DNA from: Patiria miniata
Lineage: Eukaryota; Echinodermata; Asteroidea; Valvatida; Asterinidae
Assembly (NCBI RefSeq): GCF_015706575.1
Contig: NW_024037056.1
Coordinates: 1,512,109 to 1,576,108, forward strand
Direction of reading: 5' to 3'
Length of the DNA stretch: 64,000 nucleotides
A program made the translations under genes and the position numbers. Below, in pieces: positions 12,001 through 24,000 of the stretch. The notes under the pieces were generated by a model. The model made no database searches. It saw only the letters and a program-made list of their open reading frames with translations, and was not told where the DNA came from. The number at the start of each line of letters is the position of its first letter. Position 1 is the first letter of the stretch.

Positions 12001-15000
12001 GACAGAAAAAGACTAAATTTAATCAGAATGTTCTCAAGCCTGAATTATAAAACATTGTCTTCGGATAACATGGATCCAAGGTGATTCTGATGCGGTATCC
12101 GGCCTGCGACTAGGCGGTGATGTACTGTACGCTGCTGAACGGAAAGTTGATGTCTGGTTCGTAGCTACCTCGAAAGATTGAACATGATTTGAAGAATGAA
12201 AAATTGGCCATTGGTCACATTGCATGAAAGTGGAGAATTCACCGAAGTGTTTTTATTAAAACAAGATTTCACAAAAAGAATGATTTTTGAAATAGAAAAT
12301 GTGTTAATTTTCAAAAGAGAGGGTAACTTAGATTTATCCAGGGTAACATATTTTACATGTGCTATTTTAAAACTAAAGTGATGATAACAATAATGTGATG
12401 CTTAAATAACGCTTAATGTCATCTGTTTCAAAGATGGCAGGGGAATAAAAAAGAATTACATAGGCTATGTTGAGCAAGTGTTAGCTTCTTTATAATAGTT
12501 TGGCATGCTACTTTTGGAATAAATTGAAAAGATCAAGCATGCCTTTAAGTTTAACAGGGTTTAAGTCAGTTGCAATGCTGCTTCATGAATCCGAAATATG
12601 CTTACGGCAGTTAGATTCATCTGATCCATCTGGGCACAGTGTAAAGCCATCACCATCACAGGTGTCGTTAAGTGCCAAACAAATCAAGCCAGAGGATTCA
12701 TCCTGGCATGCAAATTCATCCTGTCCACAAGAACCTGCATGCAGCAAAGAGCAGAATAAATAACAGGTAACGTTTGCAATCGATTCTCCAAACTTGGCAC
12801 AGTGAACAGCAACTTATCAAGCAAAATATTGTGCATTTCATTAACGTCACATTTGGCAAACTCGTGTGCGTTGCATAAGTTTGAAATTTGCGCAACAAAT
12901 TATGACTTTGGAATATGTACAATTAAAAAAAAACAATCTAATTAGGCCTATTAGTCTGTATAGAGTATAAATTCTTTGGTCTCTGCCAACTTGTTAATGT
13001 GACGTGAGAAAATTAACGGCTTAAACGTACATGAGTAAGTATATATATATTATTTTATCATAAGATGGAATTTTGCGTCGGGGTGATATAAATCAAATTA
13101 GGTAATGCCCTTCAACGACGTTTGAACACTGTATACTCAGTGTGTTACCTCCCGAGTGAAAGTTGGAAAAATTACTCGGGTGGGACTCGAACCAAACGTC
13201 GTTGAAGGGCAAAACCTGATTTGATTTGTATCACCCCGACGCAAAATTCGAAGATAGTTCATGCGGTACCCGCTGCTATGTACATCAGATTCGAACCAGC
13301 CAACCGATCATCTCGGTGGTCGAGTGGTAAGACTGACGTCTGCACTAGAAAGCAGGAGGTCTCGGGCTCGAGTCCCACCCGAATAATGTTTCCAACTTTC
13401 AATCGGGAGGTAACACACAGAGTATACAGTGTTCAAACGTCGTTGAAGGCAAAACTTAATTTGATTTCTTATTTTATCCTTGAAACAAATTTGAGAGTGG
13501 CCGCCTGCTTCTGAAGAAGCCACATTTTTTTTTTCAAAAATGCAAGCATAGCTGATTTAACAAATGCTTCGTGACGATGTCATAAAAGCAGCGATCATCC
13601 TTGTCCAAGATGTTTGAAATAATATTTAAAACGTTGAACAGCCTATCAATTTTCATGAAATCATTTACATGTAGTTGTTTAAATCTGCGACGAGCGACAT
13701 AAGTTGCATGTATGCCCTGTCCGTAAAATCAGCTGCACACCAACTTCAGGAGACATTCCATTATCTTTTTAAGTTGCTACTTACCTTCAGATCTTTCTTG
13801 AGTGATGTTTACCTCGAATCCGATCTCGGTTACCAAAGAATCGCTGGTAAACTCCATCCATGCCGTGTGGTTATTGGAAAAGACGGCTAGACTCGTCAGG
13901 TAACTGCTAAAAAGACCAATAACAGAGTCACCATCGGAGGACTCGTGGCCGTTGCCAATAGTCAACGTGTCCCATCTTCGCTCCGTGTTGAATACGGAGA
14001 AACGGAAGGCTATCGTGGAGCCTTCATCAACTGTGATGAACCAAATGCACCGGGCATTGTTGGGATAGCCGTATGGGAAATAAGGCGAAGTCAGTATTTC
14101 TGAAGTCTGTGTTGAGTTGCTGAGGGTGATGTTGCTTTTTCCGCATGAAACTGCAGAAGAAAATAAAACAGTTTAATAAAAATCAGAAAAATACAAGGTT
14201 TCTTGTAAAACCAAACAATAAATTTAATTTCAGGAATGCCAGTGGTTTTGCTCAAAGGACAGAAAAAGACTAAATTTAATCAGAATGTACACAAGCCTGA
14301 AGTATACAACATTGTCTTTGGATAACATGGATCCAAGGTGATTCTGATGCGGTATCCGGCCTGCGACTAGGCGGTGATGTACTGTACGCTGCTGCACGGA
14401 AAATTGATGCATGTCTGGTTCGTAGCTACATCGAAAGATTGAACATGATTTGAAGAATGAAAAATTGGCCATTGGTCACAATGCATGAAAGTGGAGAATT
14501 CACCGAAGTGTTTTTATTAAAACAACATTTCACAATAATGAAAGGTTTGCGGAAACACCATGTGCGAATAATTTCTCAACTAAGAGAATGGTTCTGAAAA
14601 GAACCAGAGGTATAAACTCGACGTTCCGGTCAGTATGCTCTGACCGTCTTCAGGAGAGTGATGACGGTCAGAGCATACTGACCGGAACGTCGAGTTTATA
14701 CCTCTGGATCTTTTCAGAACCATTCTCTTAGTTGAGAAATTATTCGCACATGGTGTTTCCGCAAACCTTTCATTATTTAGTATCTCCACCATGCGAAGCC
14801 TCAAATCTTACTTAAGATTTCACAAAAAGAATGATTTTTGAAATAGAAAATGTGTTAATTTTCAAAAGAGAGGGTAACTTAGATTTATCCAGGGTAACAT
14901 ATTTTACATGTGCTATTTTAAAACTAAAGTGATGATAACAATAATGTGATGCTTGAATAACGCTTCATGTCATCTGTTTCAAAGATGGCAGGGGAGTAAA

Positions 15001-18000
15001 AAAAGAATTACATATGCTATTTTCAGCAAGTGTTAGCTTCGGCATGCTACTTTTGGGATAAATTGAAAAGATCACATATGCCTTTAAAGTTGACAGAGTT
15101 TAGGTCAGTTGCAATGATGCTTCATGAATCCGAAATATGCTTACGGCAGATAGATTCATCTGATCCATCTGGGCACAGTGTAAAGCCATCACCATCACAG
15201 GTGTCGTCACGTGCCAAACAAATCAAGCCAGAGGATACATCCTGGCATGCAAATTCATCTTGTCCACAAGAACCTGCATGCAGCAAAGAGCAGAATAAAT
15301 AACAGGTAACGTTTGCAATCGATTCTCCAAACTTTGCACGATGACAGCAACTTATCAAGCAAAAAATTGTGCATTGCAATTACGCCCGTCACATTTTGCA
15401 AACACATTTGTTTGTTGGGTCTTTTTTTGTAATTATAGTTTGTTTGTTATGTTTTGTTGGCATGTCGGGGGTGTTGGGGTGTTTGTTTGTTTGTTGGGTT
15501 CAGTGGGGATTTGTGTGTGTTTTTTTGTTTGCTTGTTAGGGTTATTTTGGGTTATTGGGGTGTCTGTCTGATGGGGTACTTGTATGCTTGTTTTTTGTTT
15601 GTTTGTTTTTATTGGGGGTATTGTTTGTTTGCTCATTTCCTGTTTATTTGTTGGGCAGTTTGTATCATTGCATATGTTAATTTTTGTTTCTTTGTTTGTT
15701 GACATGCTCAGTTATTCGTGTGATGTCTTTCTTTCATTGAGTCTATGTATTTCAATTTCGTTGCACCTTGATGTTTGGTCTGTGTTGTTGATATATAGGA
15801 TTATATTACATTTGCTTGCCATTTTGTTCCAACTACATTTTTGCTCTGTTTTTATTTTTGTTCATTTACTTTTCATTTACATATTTATATGAATATTGTA
15901 TAGATTTTATTTAGTTTTTGTGTAGACATTTCGAGCATGGGTAGGCAGGCCTTAGGGCTACAGTGTTTAAGTACACAGTTTGTTTACCCTGGCCGGTTTG
16001 GAATGTTTTAATGTTTTTGTTTTCTGTCCCTCGATCTCCTCTCCCCTGTCAAACTGTCCACCCTCCCTTCCCTCCCCCCCCCCCGACCCATTCCTTCTCG
16101 CACTCTTCAGTCTCGTCTGTTCATACTTTTTCAATTTCCAATTTTTGTTTACTTTTTCATAAATGTTTGCTTTGCCATTGTAAATTTGTTCATTTGTTGG
16201 CCGAATAAATAATAATAATAATAATAATAATAATAACGAGTGCGTTGCATAAGTTTGCAATTTACGCAACAAATTATGACTTTGGAATATGGACAATTAA
16301 AAACACACCCCCTATTTAGGCCTATCAGTCTGTATAGTCTTAATTCATTGGTCACTGCCAAACTTATTAATGTGTACGTATAAGAAAAGTAACGTCTTGA
16401 ATGTACATGAGTAAGTATTATTTTGTCCTTGACAGAAATGTAAGTGTGACCGCCTGCTTCTGAAGAAGCACACAATTTTTTTTTCCAAAAAAGCAAGCAT
16501 AGCTGATCCAAAAACTGTTTCGCGATTGGTGTCTTAAAAGCAGTGATCATCCTTGTCCAAGATGTTTGAAATATTGAAAACGTTGAACAGCATACCAATT
16601 TTCATGAAATCATTCGTAATGATATATTATGCAAATCTAATTAGTTGTGTAAATCTGCGTCGAGCGACATAAGTTACATGAATGCACTCTTCCGTAAAAT
16701 CAACTGCACAACAACTTCTGGAGACATTCCATTATCTAAGTTGCTACTTACCTTCAGAACTTTCTTGTGTGATCTTTACCTTGAATCCGATCGCGGTTCG
16801 AAAAAAATTGCTGGTAAACTCCATCCATGCCGTGTGGTTATTGGAAACGACGGCTAGACTCTTCAGGAAACTGCTAAACCGACCAATAACAGAGTCACCA
16901 TCGGAGGACTCGTGGCCGTTGCCAATGGTCAACGTGTCGTATGTTCGAATCGTATTGAACACGGAGAAACGGAAGGCTATCGTGGAGCCTTCATCAACTG
17001 TGATGAACCAAATGCACCGGGCATTGTTGGGATAGTTGTTTGGGTAATAAGGCGAAGTCAGTGTTTCTGAAGTCTGGGTTGAGTTGTTGAGAGTGATGTT
17101 TCTTTTCCCGCAAAAACCTGTAGAAGATAAATAAGAATGTGAATGAAAAATCACAAGAAGGACTAAAGTTTCTTGTAAAACCAAACCATAACTCTAATTT
17201 CAGGAATGCCAGTGGTTTTGCTCAAAAGACAGAAAAAGACTAAATTTAATTAGAATGTACACAAGCCCAAAGAACAAAACATTGTCTTTGGAAAACATGG
17301 ATCCAAGGTGATTCTGATGCGGTATCCGGCCTGCGGCTAGGCGGGGATGTACTGTACGCTGCTGCACGAAAAGTTGATGCATGTCTGGTTCGTAGCTACC
17401 TCGAAAGATTGAACATGATTTGAAGAATGAAAAATTGGCCATTGGTCACATTGCATGAAAGTGGAGAATTCACCGAAGTGTTTTTATTAAAACAAGATTT
17501 CACAATAATGAAAGGTTTGCGGAAACACCATGTGCGAATAATTTCTCAACTAAGAGAATGGTTCTCAAAAGAACCAGAGGTATAAACTCGACGTTCCGGT
17601 CAGTATGCTCTGACCGTCTTCAGGAGAGTGATGACGGTCAGAGCATACTGACCGGAACGTCGAGTTTATACCTCTGGTTCTTTTCAGAACCATTCTCTTA
17701 GTTGAGAAATTATTCGCACATGGTGTTTCCGCAAACCTTTCATTATTTAGTATCTCCACCATGCAAAGCCTCAAATCTTACTTAAGATTTCACAAAAAGA
17801 ATGATTTTTGAATTCGAAAATGTGTTAATTTTTGAAAGAGAGGGTAACTTAGATTTAGCTAGGGTAACATATTTTACATGTGCTATTTTAAAACTAAAGT
17901 GATGATAACAATAATGTGATGCTTGAATAACGCTTCATGTCATCTGTTTCAAAGATGGCAGGGGAATAAAAAAAGAATTACATAGGCTATGTCCAGCAAG

Positions 18001-21000
18001 TGTTAGCGTCTTGATAATAGTTCGGCACGCTACTTTTGGGATAAATTGAAAAGATCACATATGCCTTTAAGTTTGACAGAGTTTAAGTCAGTTGCAATGA
18101 TGCCTCATGAATCCGAAATATGTCATTGTAAATTTGTTCATTTGTTGGCCGAATAAATAATAATAATAACAATAATAATAATAACGTGTGCGTTGCATAA
18201 GTTTGCAATTTACGCAACAAATTATGACTTTGGAATATGGACAATTAAAAACACACCCCTATTTAGGCCTATCAGTCTGTATAGTCTAAATTCATTGGTC
18301 ACTGCCAAACTTATTTATGTGTCCGTATAAGAGAAGTAACGTCTTGAATGTACATGAGTAAGTATTATTTTGTCCTTGACGGAAATTTGAGTGTGACCGC
18401 CTGCTTCTGAAGAAGCACACAATTTTTTTTTTCCAAAAAGGCAAGCATAGCTGATCCAAAAACTGTTTCGCGATTGATGTCTTAAAAGCAGTGATCATCC
18501 TTGTCCAAGATGTTTGAAATATTGAAAACGTTGAACAGCATACCAATTTTCATGAAATCATTCGTAATGATATATTCTGCAAATCTAATTAGTTGTGTAA
18601 ATCTGCGTCGAGCGAAATAAGTTACATGTATGCACTGTTCCGTAAAATCAGCAGCACAACAACTTCTGGAGACATTCCATTATCTAAGTTGCTACTTACC
18701 TTCAGAACTTTCTTGTGTGATCTTTACCTCGAATTCGATCGTGGTTAGAACAAAAACGCTGGTAAGCTCCATCCATGCCGTGTGGTTATTGGAAACGACG
18801 GCTAGACTCTTCAGGAAACCTCTAAAACGAACAATAACAGAGTCACTATCGGAGGACTCGTGGCCGTTGCCAATGGTCAACGTGATGTATGTTCGCACAA
18901 TTTTGAACACGGAGAAACGGAAGGCTATCGTGGAGCCTTCATCAACTGTGATAAACCAAATGCACCGGGCATCGTTGGGATAGTTGTTTAGGTATTGAGG
19001 CAAAGTCAGTGTTTCTGAAGTCTGTGTTGAGTTGCTGAGAGTGATGTTGCTTTTTCCGCATGCAACTGCAGAAGAAAATAAAACAGTTAATGAAAAATCA
19101 GAAAAATACTAGATTTCTTGTAAAACCAAAACAATGTTTAATTTCAGGAATGCCAGTGGTTTTGCTCAAGGGACAGAAAAAAAAACTAAATTTAATCAGA
19201 ATGTACACAAGCCTGAATTATAAAATATTGTCTTTGGATAACATGGATCCAACGTTATTCCGATGCGGTATCCGGCCTGCGACTAGGCGGTGATGTACTG
19301 TACACTGCTGAACAGAACGTTGATGTCTGGTTCGTAGCTACCTCGTAAGTTTGAACGTGATTGGTAGAATGAAAAAGAAAATGCCATTGGTCACATTGCA
19401 TGAAAGTGGAGAATTTACCGAAGTGTTTTTATTAAAACAAGATTTCACAAAAGAATGATTCTTGTTTAAAACAAGATTTCACAAAAGGAATGATTCTTGA
19501 AATAGAAAATGTGTTAAATTTCGAAAGAGAGGGTAACTTAGATTTAGCTAGGGTAACATATTTAACATGTGCTACTTTAAAACTAAAGTGATGATAACAA
19601 TAATGTGATGCTTGAATAACGCTTAATGTCATCTGTTTCAAAGATGTGGGAGAGAAAAAAATTACATATGTGGAGCAAGTGTTAGCTTCTTGATGACAGC
19701 TCGGCAGGCTACGTTTGGGATAAATTGAAAAAAATCACGCATGCCGTTCAGTTTAACAGAGTTTAAGTCAGTTGCAATGATGCTTCATGAATCCGAAATA
19801 TACTTACGGCAGTTAGATTCATCTGATCCATCTGGACAATGTGCAAAGTAATCACCATCACAGGTGTCGTCACGTGCCAAACAAATCAAGCCAGAGGATA
19901 CATCCTGGCATGCAAATTCATCCTGTCCACAAGAACCTGCATGCAGCAAAGAGCAGAATAAATATCAGGTAACGTTTGCAATCGATTCTCTAAACTTTGC
20001 ACGATGACAGCAACTTATCAAGCAAAATATTGTGCATTGCAATTACGTCACATTTTGCAAACACGTTTGTTTGTTGGGTATTTTTTTGTAATGATAGTTT
20101 GTTTGTTATGTTTTGTTGGCATGTAGGGGTTGTTGGGGTGTTTGTTTGTTTGTTGGGTTGTGGGGATGTGTGTGTGTTTTTTTGTTTGCTTGTTAGGGTT
20201 ATTTGGGGTTATTGGGGTGTCTGTCTGATGGGGTACTTGTTTGCTTGTTTTTTGTTTGTTTTTATTTGGGGTATTGTTTGTTTGCTCATTTCCTGTTTAT
20301 TTGTTGGGCAGTTTGTATCATTGCATTTGTTAATTTTTGTTTCTTTGTTTGTTGACATGCTCAGTTATTCGTGTGATGTCTTTCTTTCATTGAGTCTATG
20401 TATTTCAATTTCGTTGCACCTTGATGTTTGGTCTGTGTTGTTGATATATAGGATTATATTACATTTGCTGGCCATTTTGTTCCAACTAAATTTTTGCTCT
20501 GTTTTTATTTTTGTTCATTTACTTTTCATTTGCATATTTATATTTATATTGTATAGATTTTATTTAGTTTTTGTGTAGACATTTCGAGCATGGGTAGGCA
20601 GGCCTTAGGGCTACACTTTTGTTTACCCTGGCCGGTTTGGAATGTTTTAATGTCCTTGTTTTCTGTCCCTCGATCTCCTCTCCCCTGTCAAACTGTCCAC
20701 CCTCCCTTCCCTCCCCCCCCCCCCCCCCCCATTCCTTCTCGCACCCTTCAGTCTCGTCTGGTCATACTTTTTCAATTTCCAATTTTTGTTTACTTTATTA
20801 TAAATGTTTGCTTTGTCATTGTAAATTTGTTCATTTGTTGGCCGAATAAATAATAATAATAACAATAATAATAATAACGTGTGCGTTGCATAAGTTTGCA
20901 ATTTACGCAACAAATTATGACTTTGGAATATGGACAATTAAAAACACACCCTCTATTTAGGCCTATCAGTCTGTATAGTCTAAATTCATTGGTCACTGCC

Positions 21001-24000
21001 AAACTTATTAATGTGTACGTATAAGAAAAGTAACGTCTTGAATGTACATGAGTAAGTATTATTTTGTCCTTGACAGAAATGTGAGTGTGACCGCCTGCTT
21101 CTGAAGAAGCACACAATTTTTTTTTCCAAAAAGGCAAGCATAGCTGATCCAAAAACTGTTTCGCGATTGATGTCTTAAAAGCAGTGATCATCCTTGTCCA
21201 AGATGTTTGAAATATTGAAAACGTTGAACAGCATATCAATTTTCATGAAATCATTCGTAATGATATATTATGCAAATCTAATTAGTTGTGTAAATCTGCG
21301 GTGAGCGACATAAGTTACATGTATGCACTGTTCCGTAAAATCAGCTGCACAACAACTTCAGGAGACATTCCATAATCTTTTCAAGTTGCTACTTACCTTC
21401 AGAACTTTCTTGTGTGATATTTACCTCGAATCCGATCGTGGTTAGAACAAAAACGCTGGTAAACTCCATCCATGCCGTGTGGTTATTGGAAACGACGGCT
21501 AGACTCGTCAGGGAACCGCTAAAAAGACCAATAACAGAGTCACTATCGGAGGACTCGTGGCCGTTGCCAATGGTCAACGTGTCCCGTGTTCGGAACGTTT
21601 TGAACACTGAGAAACGGAAGGCTATCTTGGAGCCTTCATCAACTGTGATGTACCAAATGCACCGGGCATTGATGGGATAGTTGTTTGGGTAATAAGGCGA
21701 AGTCAGTGTTTCTGAAGTCTGTGTTGAGTTGCTGAGAATGATGTTGCTTTTTCCACATAGAACTGCGGAAGAAAATAAAACAGTTAACGAAAAATCAGAA
21801 AAATACAAGGTTTCTTGTAAAACCAAACAATAAGTTTAATTTCAGGAATGCCAGTGGTTTTGCTCAAAAGACAGAAAAAGACTAAATTTAATAAGAATGT
21901 ACACAAGCCCAAAGAACAAAACATTGTCTTTGGAAAACATGGATCCAAGGTGATTCTGATGCGGTATCCGGCCTGCGGCTAGGCGGGGATGTACTGTACG
22001 CTGCTGCACGGAAAGTTGATGCATGGCTGGTTCGTAGCTACCTCGAAAGATTGAACATGATTTGAAGAATGAAAAATTGGCCATTGGTCACAATGCATGA
22101 AAGTGGAGAATTCACCGAAGTGTTTTTATTAAAACAAGATTTCACAATAATGAAAGGTTTGCGGAAACACCATGTGCGAATAATTTCTCAACTAAGAGAA
22201 TGGTTCTCAAAAGAACCAGAGGTATAAACTCGACGTTCCGGTCAGTATGCTCTGACCGTCTTCAGGAGAGTGATGACGGTCAGAGCATACTGACCGGAAC
22301 GTCGAGTTTATACCTCTGGTTCTTTTCAGAACCATTCTCTTAGTTGAGAAATTATTCGCACATGGTGTTTCCGCAAACCTTTCATTATTTAGTATCTCCA
22401 CCATGCAAAGCCTCAAATCTTACATAAGATTTCACAAAAAGAATGATTTTTGAATTGGAAAATGTGTTAATTTTTGAAAGAGAGGGTAACTTAGATTTAG
22501 CTAGGGTAACATATTTTACATGTGCTATTTTAAAACTAAAGTGATGATAACAATAATGTGATGCTTGAATAACGCTTCATGTCATCTGTTTCAAAGATGG
22601 CAGGGGAATAAAAAAAGAATTACATAGGCTATGTCCAGCAAGTGTTAGCGTCTTGATAATAGTTCGGCACGCTACTTTTGGGATAAATTGAAAAGATCAC
22701 ATATGCCTTTAAGTTTGACAGAGTTTAAGTCAGTTGCAATGATGCCTCATGAATCCGAAATATGTCATTGTAAATTTGTTCATTTGTTGGCCGAATAAAT
22801 AATAATAATAATAATAATAATAATAACGTGTGCGTTGCATAAGTTTGCAATTTACGCAACAAATTATGACTTTGGAATATGGACAATTAAAAACACACCC
22901 CCTATTTAGGCCTATCAGTCTGTATAGTCTTAATTCATTGGTCACTGCCAAACTTATTAATGTGTACGTATAAGAAAAGTAACGTCTTGAATGTACATGA
23001 GTAAGTATTATTTTGTCCTTGACAGAAATGTGAGTGTGACCGCCTGCTTCTGAAGAAGCACACAATTTTTTTTCCCAAAAAGGCAAGCATAGCTGATCCA
23101 AAAACTGTTTCGCGATTGATGTCTTAAAAGCAGTGATCATCCTTGTCCAAAGTGTTTGAAATATTGAAAACGTTAAACAGCATACCAATTTTCATGAAAT
23201 CATTCGTAATTATATATTACGCAAAGGTAATTACATGTATTATAAGATGGAATTTTTGCGTCGGGGTGATATAAATCAAATTAGGTTTTGCCCTTCACCG
23301 ACGTTTTTTAAACACTGTATACTCAGTGTGTTACCTCCCGAGTGAAAGTTGGAAAAAATCACTCGGGTGGGACTCGAACCCACGACCTCCTGCTTTCTAG
23401 TGCAGATGTCTTACCACTCGACCACCGAGCTAACGGGATCAGTTAAAAAACGTCGGTGAAGGGCAAAACCTAATTTGAGGTAATTACATGTAGTTGTGTA
23501 AATCTAAGTTACATGTATGCACTCTTCCGTAAAATCAGCTGCACAACAACTGCAGGGGACATTACATTATCTTTTCAAGTTGCTACTTACCTTCAGGTCT
23601 TTCTTGAGTGATCTTTACCTCGAATCCGACCTCGGTTACCGAATAATCGCTGGTAAACTTCATCCATGCCGTGTGGTTATTGGAAACGACGGATAGATTC
23701 GTCAGGAAACCGCTCCAAAGACCAATAACTGAGTCACCATCGGAGGACTCGTGGCCGTTGCCAATGGTCAACGTGTCGTAAAATCGCTCCGTATTAAACA
23801 CGGAGAAACGGAAGGCAATCGCAGAGCCTTTATCAACTGTGATGAACCAAATGCACCGGGAATAGTCGGGATAGTTGTTTGGGTAATAAGGCGAAGTCAG
23901 TGTTTCTGAAGTCTGTGTTGAGTTGCTGAGAGTGGTGTTGCTTTTTCCGCATGGAACTGCGGAAGAAAATAAAACAGTTTATGAAAAATCAACAAAAATA

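Larger units (their letters stand above)
8040..23590 (-). repeat. Tandem segmental duplication of CUB-LDLa units
   Basis: The marker phrase CCGCCTGCTTCTGAAGAAGC recurs near 11219, 13501, 16450, 18397, 21090 and 23040, giving unit lengths of about 2.28, 2.95, 1.95, 2.69 and 1.95 kb. Within units the order is intron marker, CUB exon, a shared intron with a BamHI-like GGATCC patch, optional hairpin element, LDLa exon (or its deletion), optional T-rich element. Intron sequence is almost as similar as exon sequence, so the duplications are recent. A stub of a further unit without its exon is seen at 7890-8040. Confidence 0.9.

Noticed and set aside
13310..13382. Possible functional tRNA-Ser gene
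   Set aside because: Box A and B are present but the acceptor stem does not pair well and the sequence is embedded in a repeated foldback; it is a SINE head.
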